A stretch of 64,000 nucleotides of DNA, taken from Reticulitermes lucifugus (Eukaryota > Arthropoda > Insecta > Blattodea > Rhinotermitidae). A program made the position numbers and the translations under genes. Location of the stretch: positions 162,277 to 226,276 of the forward strand of contig JAKCWW010000010.1 of the NCBI GenBank assembly GCA_026260175.1, given 5' to 3'. The notes beneath the pieces are model-generated. The model had not been told where the DNA came from. It did not search any database and saw only the letters and a list, made by a program, of their open reading frames with translations. Shown one piece after another: positions 35,729-48,240 of this stretch; within the stretch, counting starts at the first letter, position 1, and the number at the start of each line of letters is the position of its first letter.

Positions 35729-36245
35729 GCCACTTGCAGTCCCAGTAATTAATAATTTTATGTTCGTTACACAACTGCATCCAAGTGTACGTAATGATGT
35801 ATACAATTTGTGTAGCCTTCTTGATGTCTCCTTTAGCGTACATTGTTGCCACTTTTTATTTTGTTGCTATGTAACCAACAAACACAGACCGGCACGATGC
35901 GACCGACGAAATGATTATAAAATGTTTAATTTGTTAGTTTTGTCATCATTAGACCACACCTCAAAACGATGATTGTCGATTAGAGAGAACAATACATGAA
36001 AACATACTAAACCCATTTCATTCTAAATACAAAAATAAATTTGCAATACAATAATTTTTATGTACGTGTCTATGCTGTGGATCCCGCCTTCGTGCATAAC
36101 AGCATTAACGTTCATGCAGTTCTAATATTTAAACTTTCATATGTACTGCAATCTTATGAATATTATGAGAAGAGCGCTTACAGGCGACCCAAAAACCCAA
36201 GTCTGTCTTTTGCTTAATATTATTCTCACCGTGCATGTTTAATAT

Positions 36246-36849
36246 CACTAGTAAAAATTATACCAACACATGCACTGTTTATTAAAACCTTAATAGTTTT
36301 AAAAAATCGGCCCTACATATGTTTCGGCCAGTTAACTGACCATCCTCAGGGGCAACTAGCGTTTAAAGCACAATCACGTTCATAGGTTTTACATGAGGTG
36401 TGTGGTTGTTATATAAAATTTTTTTAAAAAAGAATTAAGTTTTTCGTCCAAGGGGATCACATCCAAGGTGTACTGTATATCACTGACGTGAACACTATAT
36501 TATAAAATAAAATAAAACACTGCACTAGTTTTGCACCGATCTACACACGTTACGCAACGGTGCAAAACTAGTGCAGTGTTTTATTTTATTTTATAATATA
36601 GTGTTCACGTCAATGATATACAGTACACCTTGGATGTGATCCCCTTGGACGAAAAACTTTATTGTTTAAAAAAAAATTGTATATAACAACTACACACCTC
36701 ATGTAAAACCTATGAACGTGATTGTGCTTTAAACGCTAGTTGCCCCTGAGGATGGCCAGTTAACTGGCCGAAACATATGTAGGGCCGATTTTTTAAAACT
36801 ATTAAGGTTTTAATAAATAGTGCATGTGTTGGTATAATTTTTACTAGTG
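36246..36849. mobile_element. Large foldback element, near-perfect palindrome
   Basis: Two arms of about 292 bases (36246-36538 and 36558-36849) are reverse complements with only a handful of mismatches, around a 19-base loop. The ends read CACTAGTAAAAATTATACC and its complement. Within each arm lies a block like ACATATGTTTCGGCCAGTT followed by CCATCCTCAGGGG. This is the structure of a foldback or long-TIR miniature transposon with no coding capacity. No clear target duplication is seen at the ends. It starts about 0.5 kb past the allatostatin poly(A) signals. Arm similarity suggests a young insertion or arm conversion. Confidence 0.9.
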
Positions 36850-38227
36850 CCAAGCCTGTCGTTAGGCAGTGCTGGGTTAAGTGCAATTAGCCTCAGATTT
36901 GGAATGAGTCAGTATTTGGGCTTTCTCCATTGTCCAGGCTTTTAAATAAAAATTGAATAGAGTAATTATTATTTTAAACAGAGGACGATGAACAAAGACA
37001 AAGTAGGAATGATATTAAATGTGACATACCATAGTCAAAATCCACAAAATTGCCATCAGGTTCCCCTCCCCCCAAGTTTCATTCCAAATTATAATTTCAC
37101 ATGTTCAAACTTATTGCATCCAGCCAATTTTACATAAATTAAGTGATCAGAAAATAATGACAGGAAGGAATTTATCAGTCTGTAATTTCAAAATAAATTC
37201 CCCTCTGCAGAGCTGCAACTCTCACGCCACAAATAACTGCTTCCCTAGAGTTCTCTAACATTTCATAAATACCATTTTCTTATTTTATAATCCATATTTC
37301 GGTTATGGCACGTTGTAAAATAATTTTCCAGTGTATTTAATGGTAATTTGTCTGAAGTATTGATTCGGGTTTAGTCACGTTAAAAAAAGAAGCTGCAAAA
37401 ATCCATACACACACTTATGCTTCAAACAAACTATGTAATAAGGAAGAAAAGAAAAAAATGTGCAATCAGATATCCTGGGGAATTTGCTGTGATGTTAAGA
37501 GTAAAGCAAAATCGTTACCCTATATATTAGGCCAGAATTAATTCTTCAGAATATACACAGGTTTGTGCTCACAAATGGATTTAACATTAAAATGTACTTT
37601 GAAACACATGCGAATAACAATACAGACATGAATTACATAGGCCTATATATATTCTCTATATGACCTAAGGAACAAAAATGATTTAACAGACGAGATAAAT
37701 AAACTTAGGCCTTCCTAGTGATAAATTGAAAACTTCGTTGCCTCGAGCCGTTCTGTAGTATTTATCGTACCGTTGGTTTGTAGTTTGTAATTATCTCTTC
37801 TATGGACAAGTCTACATAACGGAGTTACACTGAAAGCTGTCTAAATAATGTGGGTTAACAGCTTGCAAACAGGACAACAAATAATTAGCTTTTATATCAC
37901 ACGGCCTAATTTAAGAAATGAGACTGGGTCCTTGTTGTACTACAAAATTTATGTAGTAGCATACTTTAAATGAAAACACAAATAAATTCATTAACAAAAT
38001 TAATCCTACTTGTGCAAAGACAATGTCAGTGGTTAAAATATTTGAAGTATAATGACGTTAAAATTAAAGTACTAAAAACTGTAAAACATGAAATAATAAA
38101 ACACAATTTAAAAGAAGGAATCTTTTGTAAAGATTTCCTACTGAACGAACAAATTAGGGCGATGACAAAACTGCTGGTTTTGTGATGAAGAATGCAATTT
38201 AATATGAAATGCCGGTGTACGTGTCCA
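36850..38227. other. No gene seen
   Basis: AT-rich, with nothing recognised. Confidence 0.5.
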
Positions 38228-38490
38228 TGATTCAGGAAAATCTGAATATAAGATCTTCGTTGTACTGGAACGTTGCTCTGCGTAGGTTGGCAGTTGGTTA
38301 CTGACGTTTCGGGACAACGTTATTTGTCCCATCTACAAGGATCAAATAGTCCAGGAAGAATCTTGAATTTCTTGAACCCTGCACTAAGGAAAAACGTTCC
38401 GAAACGTCGGTAACTAACTACCAACAAAGGCCGCGCAACATCCCAGAAGAGCAAAGACCTTAACAACAGCACGGCTGAAGCCTGAAATCT
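38228..38490. mobile_element. Short foldback family copy, near full length
   Basis: The outer ends are GATTCAGG on the left and GCCTGAAATC on the right. Inside are ACTGACGTTTCGGGACAACG and the complementary CGTTCCGAAACGTCGGTAAC, then CATCCCAGAAGAGCAAAG. The middle has TTTGTCCCATCTACAAGGAT and an internal duplicated segment. It is diverged but has both ends. Confidence 0.8.
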
Positions 38491-40043
38491 AGCACATCTG
38501 AATAATATGCCAAGAACTATTTTATCGCTTATAAAGGTGTAGAAAAAGAACATAAAAATAATTAAAACGCAATTGAAAATCACCATTGGCATTATGGCGT
38601 GGCTATATATTCTACCTCTTCTTTCAAACATGTCCGAAAAATTGGCAGGAAAGTTTTGGTGCTGCTCTTAACCATAACTCATGTGCCACGCTTCTAAAAC
38701 AAATTCTTAACAGAATTACGCATATGAGAATCGTATTCATCGTTCATGTTCGGGGGGAAGAGTCACATTACATTCGGACAAATTATACAAAATATAGCAC
38801 CAACTCGACAGAAACAATGTAGGCCTATATCATAAACATACATTCGGTAGGTGCTAAAATAAAATTCCTTTTTTGTATAAATCAAAGCTGTCCTATCTAA
38901 TGACACGACTGAACAAAAAAATCGTAGCACAAAATAATTTCAGAACTTATCTATTGCACAGCAGGTTGTGGCGCGGAAATACACTGGCATCGCAGACGCG
39001 GCAAATTACCATAAACGACAAAGAGTACTGAATATTTTGTATAACATTATCATCAATGCAAAATATTTTTCAACCCAACAATTCTATTTTTTAAATGGCA
39101 ACACTAAACATCTAACTTAGTTATTAATTGAAGGTGAATATTTCTAATAACAAATTAAACTTTATATTTCACCAACTTTTATTTTCTGTATATTACAATA
39201 ATATCAAAACATAATTTAAAACGGTAGTGGATGAAGCAGAAACTGTGTTTAATAAAGAATCTATGTTTTCTGCAGGGTGGTCTCAATTTGTTCCAATAAA
39301 GTGCGGTATTTTGGAATATGTGAATCAAATAGATTTACACGTTTCAAAATAATTGTAAATTATTGTTCTTGGAATTGTTATCAAAATATAATATTAAGTA
39401 GAAATTTGTATGATAATTGTAAACGAGATTTCCAATACAACATGGACGAATCCTTTATCCCAAGAAACAGTATAATTATTTTACGTAACGTTAGAGTGTC
39501 CTCATAGAAGACCTCTTCACAGTTGGATTAATGCACTGTGTAACGTCATTATCTTTCAGGGCCTAAAATCGAGTTTACATGGGTCACACAACACCTCACA
39601 AGGACGTTACAACTTATTTCTGACCGTACCCCAACACTGAATTCATTGCTGTCATAAATCTACCATTTACTAAGAGGAACTGAAAATATTAGCTCGAAAT
39701 AGCTCGAAAATCAAGCACCCCTACCAATAAAGACTTCTTGGGTGATTGTTAAGAGACAATACTACCAGAGGTGGGTTGATGAATTTAAAATAATACTTAT
39801 AACTGAGGGTTATCAAGTTATGACTATGGCAACAGCTATGTTGTGGGGTGTGACGCCGTGTATATTGATACATATTCAATCATCAAGAACTTTATTTATT
39901 AATAGAGAAGCTATACGCCTACAGAAATTCCAACCAGAAATTAAAAAACCCGAAAGTTATGAGAAAGCAGATCTGCCCGCTGTGTATGAAGCAAAATCTT
40001 TATGAAGAGATCTGAGGTTCTCGTATTGGTGAATGTAAAAATT
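38491..40043. other. No gene seen
   Basis: AT-rich, with nothing recognised. Confidence 0.5.
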
Positions 40044-40112
40044 ACTGTCTTCTGGGATGGAATGCCGTGCAGTCTGGTAGGAAACCAAACTGCACGGCGT
40101 CAGAGTGTCAGA
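40044..40112. mobile_element. Short foldback family, miniature hairpin
   Basis: GTCTTCTGGGAT begins it; TGCCGTGCAGTCTGGTAG then pairs with CCAAACTGCACGGCG over about 15 bases. The GTTTCGG core is lost. It looks like an internal deletion derivative. Confidence 0.55.
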
Positions 40113-40350
40113 AAAAATAACATTCATTAATAAGGACGTAGTCTCAGCAAATTAATTTCTTCTCCATAATTCATAAACACGTACTAACTAAATTACTTAT
40201 CCGGATTTTATATTAAGCTTCTCGGAGACTAATTTTGGTCCGTATCCTGACATCACATGTCACAAATTTTATCTTAAAAAGAATCTCACAGTACTGAAAC
40301 TTTAATATACCACACAATATGAAACTCGTCAATACATAAGACTAATTGTG

Positions 40351-40487
40351 TGATTGAAGGCTTCCGCCGTGGTCGTAATGTTGTATAAAATCTTTTGGGT
40401 TTTTACCCGGCAACGTTTCGGGACTACTTGTCTGTCCCATCTTCAGGGTCTCGAGGTGAATGAGGAAAAGGATTTTATACAACATAA
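40351..40487. mobile_element. Short foldback family copy
   Basis: GAAGGCTTCCGCCG is followed by ATGTTGTATAAAATC, which pairs with GATTTTATACAACAT near the right end. Between them lie AACGTTTCGGGACTACTTG and CCCATCTTCAGGGTC. It is a compact version of the family hairpin. Confidence 0.75.
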
Positions 40488-42349
40488 GACTAGTTACTTG
40501 AAAATTTTTTAATGTAGTGAGTATGGAAGAAAGTACGACTATAAAATAACGCCCCCCCAAATGAGATTACTCTAGTGCAGAATTACTTGGCTCCCCAAAA
40601 TTAAAATATTCTAGGCGAAATACCTGAAAATCAAACGGAATGGGGATCCAAAGTCGTAAATGTGAAACCCGCAGCGTGAAACAGGCCTTTCCACTTCTGC
40701 AATTACGTGCTCTTGCTTCGAATACCTGTAGGAGGGATGTAAAATGGCCAACTGATGGCGAATGGATAAGACTTGCAGCCACTGTCGTCATCACCAAATT
40801 TCGTACTTAGCCCCCCATCCCCACGTCGGACTGAATGACAAGCCTTATGGTCCAATGTTAGCTGAGTAGATGAAAATTACCAAATCACTCCAGAATTTCC
40901 TTGTTCTTAAACAGCACATCTAGTATTCACAAAATCCCTTATTTAACATCTCCCCGCTTAAAATCACGTACGGCACCTGTTTCATTCAAGGGATGCAGAG
41001 GGTCGGATTCTTAGCCCGGAAAGACATTTCATATTAAGGATTAGAGTGATAAGTCACAGTATGTCCCGAGAAATGCTGAGACAGCAGTTTAAAATATTTG
41101 ACGAGAAATTCCCTTAAACTTCGTCTCAAAATTTGCAATTACCCTAACCTTTACGCTACATAACATATAACATACAAATAAGATAAAGTAAACGGTTGCA
41201 GTTCCATACCAAGAAGGTGTGCTAGCAAAGATCCACGGCTCTCAAACCTCAACACTACGTGCAGGTAAGTGGTCAACTTTAAGCTCTAAATGTTTTACAC
41301 TAGGGGAATCTCTACGATACCCATTAAAATGTAAGGCTGAGGTGGTCCCTAGGGCCGGTAGCGAGAAACTCCTGCCGACGCCAGACGCTTGTAACCTGTA
41401 GCCAGTCAATCTACTCAGACGCTCGGGCCCAATTAGAGCTGAAAAAGTGTCGTTAAATAAAGTATGAAGCCAGATGCACTACAACACGTCGGCTGTATCT
41501 ATTTTCTGTTTGTGTAAAGTAGTATATAGATAAGGCTTAATGCTATTCTAAAATCTACAACTACACCTACCAATACCATTGCACTACTGATCTATAGTCG
41601 TATTCCAGTCACCTGTCAGAGACGCAATATAAATTTAGGAACTTTCCCTCACACTTCTTTCAATCAATCTTCAACCACAAACTCGTTTCAGAATTTTATA
41701 TTCTGAATTATTTTAGTGTGAACTGATTACATTTATACTTGTGATAATGAAGAGACAATATATGAGTGGAGTTACTATTATCGAAACGAAATGGAGACGG
41801 AAATGGTCTAGATTGTTGATTGATTTCTACAATCGAATTATATTGAAATCTAATAAATTGAGGCAGTCAATTACCCCAAATAATTACAAACCGAGGTCAG
41901 AATATCGATCCATTGGCCTAAGGAACAATACCGTAATTAAGTTAGCAACCATCCGCGACAATTAAATCACGGTACTCGGTTTCCGGTCACGAATCCACGT
42001 TCCTGCTTGAGAAAGTTCCTCGCTCTCATCGTTCCTCGAGGAGAATTCGAATTACTGTCCTATAATAATCCACAACATATCTCTCCAACATCCTTCCCGA
42101 TTTACCGTTTATACTTTGCTTTGTTACTGTCCTTCAGTGGGATATTTAATTGGGTACAATTAAGAGCCGCCGTGATTTGACGCAGGAATAGCCCAGGTAC
42201 TGGTGGTAAACATACGAGGCCCTCGCAAGGTCTTCTGGTCTTATGTTACTGGGGATCAGACGAAGAATGTGGTGTAAATGCGATCCACATATCTAATTGT
42301 AAGGAATGATTTAATTACACATGATGACCGGATGTGAGGATCTCAAAGC
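40488..42349. other. No gene seen
   Basis: Short open frames only; none carries a motif. Confidence 0.5.
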
Positions 42350-42462
42350 GATGTTGCAGTCCTAGCAATGCTTGAACCTGAAAATGAAGTACGATCTTCC
42401 GAAACGTCGGTAACTACTTACCAGTCGACAGAGCGCTACATTCTAAAATACCTGAATCATAA
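42350..42462. mobile_element. Short foldback family, right half
   Basis: CTTCCGAAACGTCGGTAACT followed by ACTTACCAGTCGACAGAGCG matches the right arm of the family. The left arm is not recognisable. Confidence 0.6.
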
Positions 42463-42616
42463 ATAATTTATCTTCTGGAGACGCTTCATCTCTAGCAGTG
42501 TTTGCAATGTCTTTTCAGAATTATAGCATGGCCAATATCGGTTGAAAATCCCAGGGAAAGATGGACAGACATTATAAATATAATTATTACATTATTACAA
42601 TGCAAGCTCGCGAAAA

Positions 42617-42871
42617 GTGTGTCACTGCTCAGGGAGGAAAAAGAGGATTTTATTTAACGATTCCACAAATTGCTGGGTTTATAGTCTGCAGTGTCGATGG
42701 CAAACGAACGAAATGAGTGTGGAGTGTTGGTGGAATGCTGCTGCCAAAGGAAAGCTGAAGTCCTCGGAGCAAAGCCTCTGTCCCAGTGTCACTTTGTTCA
42801 TCACAGATCCTATGTGTAGTTACCACAATTCACTCCACGCAAACAAAATTGTCAAAGCTACGGGTTTATGA
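42617..42871 (+). repeat. Possible dispersed repeat remnant
   Basis: An 84-codon open stretch is present without an obvious domain. A neighbouring frame reads SQCHFVHHRSYV, and the main frame reads NEMSVECWWNAAAKGKL. I associate such strings with repeat-derived translations in insect assemblies, but cannot verify this. I do not call it a gene. Confidence 0.3.
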
Positions 42872-44424
42872 CCTACGGAACTGAGAGTTTTTCGTCATAC
42901 AAATTGACAGAGAACGAAATACGTACACATTTTCATAAAATCTTCCCTAGCTTGCCCATATTGTTCAAACATGTGATTTAATTCTAATGTACCTTTGTAT
43001 TCTTCACGATATTTCTGTCATGAAGATATACAGAGAAAAAATTTAGTTTCGTGCTTATGACTGGTACCATATATTAAAGCCTTCTATACGCAGTTCCACG
43101 CAAATCATCGTACGGCGCAAATATTACGCGGGAAATTTCAATCCCAGGATTTCTGGGCAGAGATCTCTGTATTCGACTGAACATCAGAAACGTTAACAGC
43201 AGCTGTTGCAGTAGACTTCGAATAGACTGAAGACCAGAGCAAAGGCTGATATCTAACAGGCCAAACACCATAAAAATACCATTTATACAATCGACCATAA
43301 AAGTTCAAGAACAAAATTTGTAAAAACAACCGCTTTAATTCTCCAGCAAGTTTCTGTTCGTCATCGAATGATCTTTAGCGCCATGAACTAGAACAACGAA
43401 TTGTTAATTACGTGTAGCAATACGTGGAGTAATTTGCCGTCAACTTACTGAAGTTTCTTCAACTTTAATTAGTTCACCGACAGAACTTAAGGCACGAACT
43501 GACATAAATGCATATGTATACGTTCCATACAAGGTAAACATTTATAAAATGCAGTAAAACCTGTCTTAAACGGAACCTGGACACAACGGAAACCTTTCTT
43601 TTGTGGAAAAAACTTTTGCAGTCCCGGGGATCCACGCTGCAAGTAACTGTATGACACGCAACATGCCTGCAGCGAAAAAAATCCCTTGATCCCTTGTTGT
43701 TCCGTTATGAGCAAGTTTCATTGTATAAATACCAGTATGAATCGATGATCAGTTGGGATAAATTTCAACTCCCTTGTTTAACACAGAAAAATATAATAAT
43801 TATAAACATAAAAGTAAAAATCTTGAACACATACCTACAGATGTTCAAATAATTCAGTATTATACGTTGTGATTCGTAACGTATATTAAGACTGTGTCTC
43901 ACAATCCTTACTGCTTGATATCATGCACAGAAATACACTGCCAAATTTTGTGTTCCTTGAATTCAAACCCTGTTATATTTTGGGAACGGAAGAATGCACT
44001 GAGATCATGTTTCAAATAATCTTCCTAGAATGTATTTTTCCTCCATGCAACAGTGATTGCCATGAAGTGGAACTTCACTCAAGTTTCGACAGTAGCTTAG
44101 GCAGCTGCAGTGCATCCCGTCACTAGGGAAATCACTGAAATAACAAGTGATGTAACATACGACATGCGATATTGACAATCCCTCGTGATTTAAGCAGCAT
44201 TCTCTCACGTGATGGCGTTCACTGTAGGGTATGCGGTGCAAAGGGATACACTTGTTGCGACTAGACTCATGGTTACTTTTCAAACATACAATTTTATTTC
44301 TTATATGTTTGACAATTAATTTCCTGTTGACGCTGGCTTTTGACTAAGTGATAGCGAACCAATCAAAAGAATGACCTGCAGACCTACTCACAGTTACCTG
44401 ACAAAGAAGAAACAAGTGGACCGG
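42872..44424. other. No gene seen
   Basis: Short open frames only; nothing recognised. Confidence 0.5.
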
Positions 44425-44525
44425 ACTGTGAGATAAAATGATTAAAATGCATGATCGTACACGAAAGACCCCAGGTTCAAATTTCATTCGAAGTATGCCT
44501 ATCATGAGGTTTTGTTTGGTTTTAT
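44425..44525 (+). repeat. tRNA-like SINE head fragment
   Basis: GACTGTGAGATAAAATGATT precedes CCCAGGTTCAAATTTCATTC (B-box-like). It is decayed and cannot be folded into a tRNA. Confidence 0.35.
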
Positions 44526-44679
44526 ATTTCTTGAAGAAATAAGTTGAATAGTGCGATGGATGAGTAAACTGCAGCTCCTTCCAAATCATTTCTCATTTAT
44601 AACTCGCATTTATCCTACAAAATGACACTACATAACTTTTTATGTAACAAACCGTTGTTAAAGAAATGCTTATCAATAA

Positions 44680-44761
44680 CCTTGATTTCAGGCTTCCGTC
44701 GCGATGTTGAGATCTGCGCTCACGACGCCGCGTATATCCCAGAAGGGCGCAGAACTCACTG
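44680..44761. mobile_element. Short foldback family, deletion derivative with possible 8-bp duplication
   Basis: TGATTTCAGGCTTCCGTCGC and GAGATCTGCGCTC join directly to CGACGCCGCG and CCCAGAAGGGCGCAGA, so the central core is deleted. ATCAATAA occurs immediately outside both ends (44672-44679 and 44762-44769), a candidate 8-base target duplication. Confidence 0.65.
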
Positions 44762-44792
44762 ATCAATAAACTTATAATCAATTAAAACAGTA

Positions 44793-45205
44793 CAGGCGTC
44801 CCCCGCTTATTCGACAGGTTAGGGACCAGAGCACTGTCGAAAACTGGAAATCGTCGAAATGCGGAACCCAGTCTCTTTTTAGCTTGCAAATGCATTTTGG
44901 CAGTCGAAAAACGTAAATAACGCACTATATATCACTTGCGAATGCGTGTGAAAGCTAAATAACACTATATATATATAATATACACAAACGACTTCTATAC
45001 ACAGACTGAACGAAAAGATGGCGCCGAGTCGATTGAGAGAAAAAGCAGCGCGTGGTCGCAGAAGCGCGTGGAAGGTCGTGAAAACATGACGAAATAGGTC
45101 GAAAGAGCGGGCCACGCGTCGAATGTATGGGTTCTGGTTATAATTGAAAAGGGTCGAAAGAGCGGATCGTCGAAAAGCGGACCGTCGAAAAGCGAGGGAC
45201 GCCTG
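44793..45205. mobile_element. Tigger/pogo-like miniature element
   Basis: The ends are inverted repeats of about 24 bases starting CAGGCGTCCC and ending GGGACGCCTG, with a TA dinucleotide directly outside each end. TA duplication and CAGGCNTNCC ends are the mark of Tigger/pogo elements of the Tc1/mariner superfamily. At 413 bp with no transposase frame it is non-autonomous. The right end repeats GTCGAAAAGCG-type units (GGTCGAAAGAGCGGATCG, GTCGAAAAGCGGACC), suggesting internal sub-terminal repeats. It lies 31 bases after a small foldback copy. Confidence 0.82.
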
Positions 45206-46087
45206 TATATATTATACACCCACATTTAGAGGGGACAGGAATAAAGAACGGAAGTTAAAGCGAAACCCAAGCGACACTGCCAAAAGCTCCAAGAAAGGAA
45301 ATGCGTCGGCGTATATAGAATGTATTCCAAGAACATCGAGTAACCCAAGCAGTTCCGATAGCTTAATCCTTGTTTGTACGTAGGAATGTACACAGCAACA
45401 CGAGACATTTCCCGAAATACGACGTTGTTTTTATCGGTACATTAAACAATCTACGATGTTTACAGTGCTACTACTGAGAATAACAGTGGCAAACTTTTCT
45501 CTATTTCACGCCGCCGTTTCAGAATCATCATGAGCTGTCGAGAACAAGCTACGCATAAGATTAATCGATTGATTCCATAGGTGGGATTACAGCGTGCAGT
45601 ACGCCGACATCTCAGCTGTTCTCAACGCAGCCTAAGTTCTCTTTTGTGTATCACTCGTCTTAACACTACAATTCCACGTATGCGTTAACCCACGCCTCTC
45701 TGTAACACTCAACAAGTAGCACAAAAGCGATACGAAACAAGTTGACAACGTATTTATTGTTCACGAAATAATTTTACTGTCACCTAAGCCTTGACGTCTA
45801 GTCTTCTGCATTATAGAAACAATTTAGACAGTTATCAACTAAGCGGCAGATCTCCTTCCTAGGGTGAGCAAATATCTATCACAATACGGGAATGCACGGA
45901 TATGTAGAATTTAATATACAACTCTGAAACGAGTCTTCCTGTTCGCCGTTTCTTACTGGCCTGCGCAGGGCTCTCTCGCCCCTTCCCAACCCCTGAATTG
46001 CCGTAAATCCGTCGAAATTATCCCTTGAACGTCCTTCTAAATACGTAACCTACTTATTAGCGCTATTAATATTTCGTCTCAATCAGG

Positions 46088-46145
46088 GGGCAGGATGTTT
46101 CTCCGAAAGGACTGTAACCACTACACGATGTCACAACCAAGAAAA
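46088..46145. mobile_element. Short foldback family fragment
   Basis: TTTCTCCGAAAGGACTGTAA then CCACTACACGATGTCACAAC matches the right arm of the 27.2-kb relative. No left arm is visible. Confidence 0.4.
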
Positions 46146-46487
46146 TTGCATTCTAAAATTCTCGTAGTAACGAAAAACTCATATAGGTAAATATGCACAC
46201 CTTTATCGGAAAACCTGTAAGACATCCCAATGCAAATGTTAATATGTGTTCCATTTTTTGAGAATAAAATCAAGGTTATGATTTGGCCGGACACTCAGCG
46301 CATGAGACGAGGATACACGGTTTTAAGGAAGAGACCGCCGAGAGACTTGGATTTTAATAGTAGGATAAAAATAAAGCATGTATTAAAGGAAACATGTTGT
46401 CATTATACGAAATGGTATTAACTGGCTTAGAAAATGGACGCGTGGCGTTGAATTGTGAAGAAAATAACGAATGGAGGTCTTAGTTTT

Positions 46488-46680
46488 CCTCAGCCGTGTA
46501 GATGCGCTGTCCATTCTTCTCGGCTACGATGTTGTGTCATTGGCTATTTGGTTCCCTAAGTTTCGGGACAACGTACTGGTCTGATATTCAAGGACCGAAA
46601 TGTCCCAGAAGATGAGACCACTACGTTATCTCGAAGCGTCGGAACGTATGTACCGATTCACATCCCAGAATAACGGATGC
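46488..46680. mobile_element. Short foldback family copy, diverged
   Basis: AAGTTTCGGGACAACGTACT on the left and GTTATCTCGAAGCGTCGGAA on the right face each other, with ATTCAAGGACCGAA between and CACATCCCAGAATAACGGA at the end. Mismatches are frequent, so it is an old copy. Confidence 0.65.
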
Positions 46681-48014
46681 TTCAAAGTAATCAGACGTCA
46701 GATTCAGAAAGGAATGAAAATTTGAGCAGCTGAACGAATATTAATAATAAAATATAATACTATAGTATAATAGTATCATATTATAACATCACGAACGTGA
46801 GACACGTGTTCTACAAGTATATCTGCAGGCAGTAATCAAACGTTTTGTGAATTTCGGATTAAGAACCTAACACATAAGTACGTATAAGTACAAACACATG
46901 ACCGTAAGACTGAAAAGTGTGTGTTACTGTTCAAACGCAGATATAATTTTGCTATTCGATGAGCCTTTTCCATAACCTTCGAAGCCCAAAGGTAACTGTG
47001 CACAGTCTACCAACCGCTGTAGCATTAAGAACGCCGCATTTAACCACACGGTATATTTGTTTCTACGATAATCACAATAATGTACCGATTAGCTCTCCAA
47101 ACATACTTAACTGATTGGTCTCTATAATGGACTCGGGCTGTGTTCTCTGTCAGGTACGAACTGAATATTTATGCATAATTTAGACGAGTGGCATTTTTTA
47201 GGCGTTTCATAGTTACAAGACAGACCAAGACAGTTTCTGTCTCTATAAAAATTACACGATCTATACGACCTCAGAAGCCTCCCTTCTGGTCCTTTCTTTA
47301 GCCAATTTAATCTTTATTTATTGATTTTATTTCAAATCACTATTACGTCAGTCGCAATAATGAATCAGTGAAACTATGAAAACCAACAGACAAACTGTAG
47401 CTTGGCTCATATTCGAACGGGTTTCTCCTACATGTAAGTGCATACAGTTAAGTGGTAAGCCAGTTTTCTTTTCAGTTCCCATCTACCCATTCAACAATTT
47501 TATGTTCCTTTGTCATTATTATACCTTCAAAAATTACACAGTTCAAACAGTTTATTTCTACATTTTACAAACCAAAATTACGTATTAATAATTCGAGGCC
47601 ATCTGCTGCTGCTTATGAAGTGCTACATTACAGCGCATAAAGTACATGTTTAAAGTGTGGATCCGGGAAACCAGAAAATTATTTGGAGAAGAGTAAACAC
47701 AAAATGTATCAAATTCAATATAATGTTTACCATCAGCAGTTGCACTCGCTTCGAATAGCTCGTGTTTATGCGCATAGAGTATGTCTACACTATAACGCAC
47801 GGATAACAAATCTACTGGAAACAAGTACATATTTGCTATGTATACGGAATTACTATCTCTATTCAGATAATGTTATGAGGTTACGAGTACGCCTAATTTC
47901 ATTACATTTAATGCCCTTGAAATTTCAAAGTACTATGGCCACCACACAAGCGGTACGGTGAAAGGTATAGGTAAACTTTCCCCTGCGTTTATTTAAGAAT
48001 AATGCAATGAAGGT

Positions 48015-48240
48015 AATATGGGGACTGGAGGTATAGCTCCAGTCATTCTTAACTTCGGCGCTACGCAAAGTTTAAGTGGTCAGCTTCAAAAGAAAGCCGA
48101 TTTGACTCCGATAAAACGACCTCTGGTACTCCCCAAATAGGATGCTGTTTGGGCGCTGGCCCTTGTAGAAGAGAAAAATCTCTACACAGTGACATACGAA
48201 TAATTTGTTTTCCCCAAAACTACCGAAAAAAGGATACTAA
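48015..48240 (-). mobile_element. SINE-like dispersed repeat copy
   Basis: GGTATAGCTCCAGTCATTCT and TAACTTCGGCGCTACGCAAA match the 32.4-kb repeat, and AAGTGGTCAGCTTCAAAAGA follows in the same order. The tRNA-like end is lost. Confidence 0.5.

Larger units (their letters stand above)
45208..48014. other. No gene seen outside foldback fragments
   Basis: Aside from foldback pieces at 46.1 and 46.5-46.7 kb, nothing is recognised. A short TATAGTATAATAGTATCATA palindromic run is near 46762. Confidence 0.45.

Noticed and set aside
36539-36557. Palindrome as a viral or replication origin
   Set aside because: The structure is explained by a foldback element sharing motifs with two others in the window; no adjacent replication gene exists.
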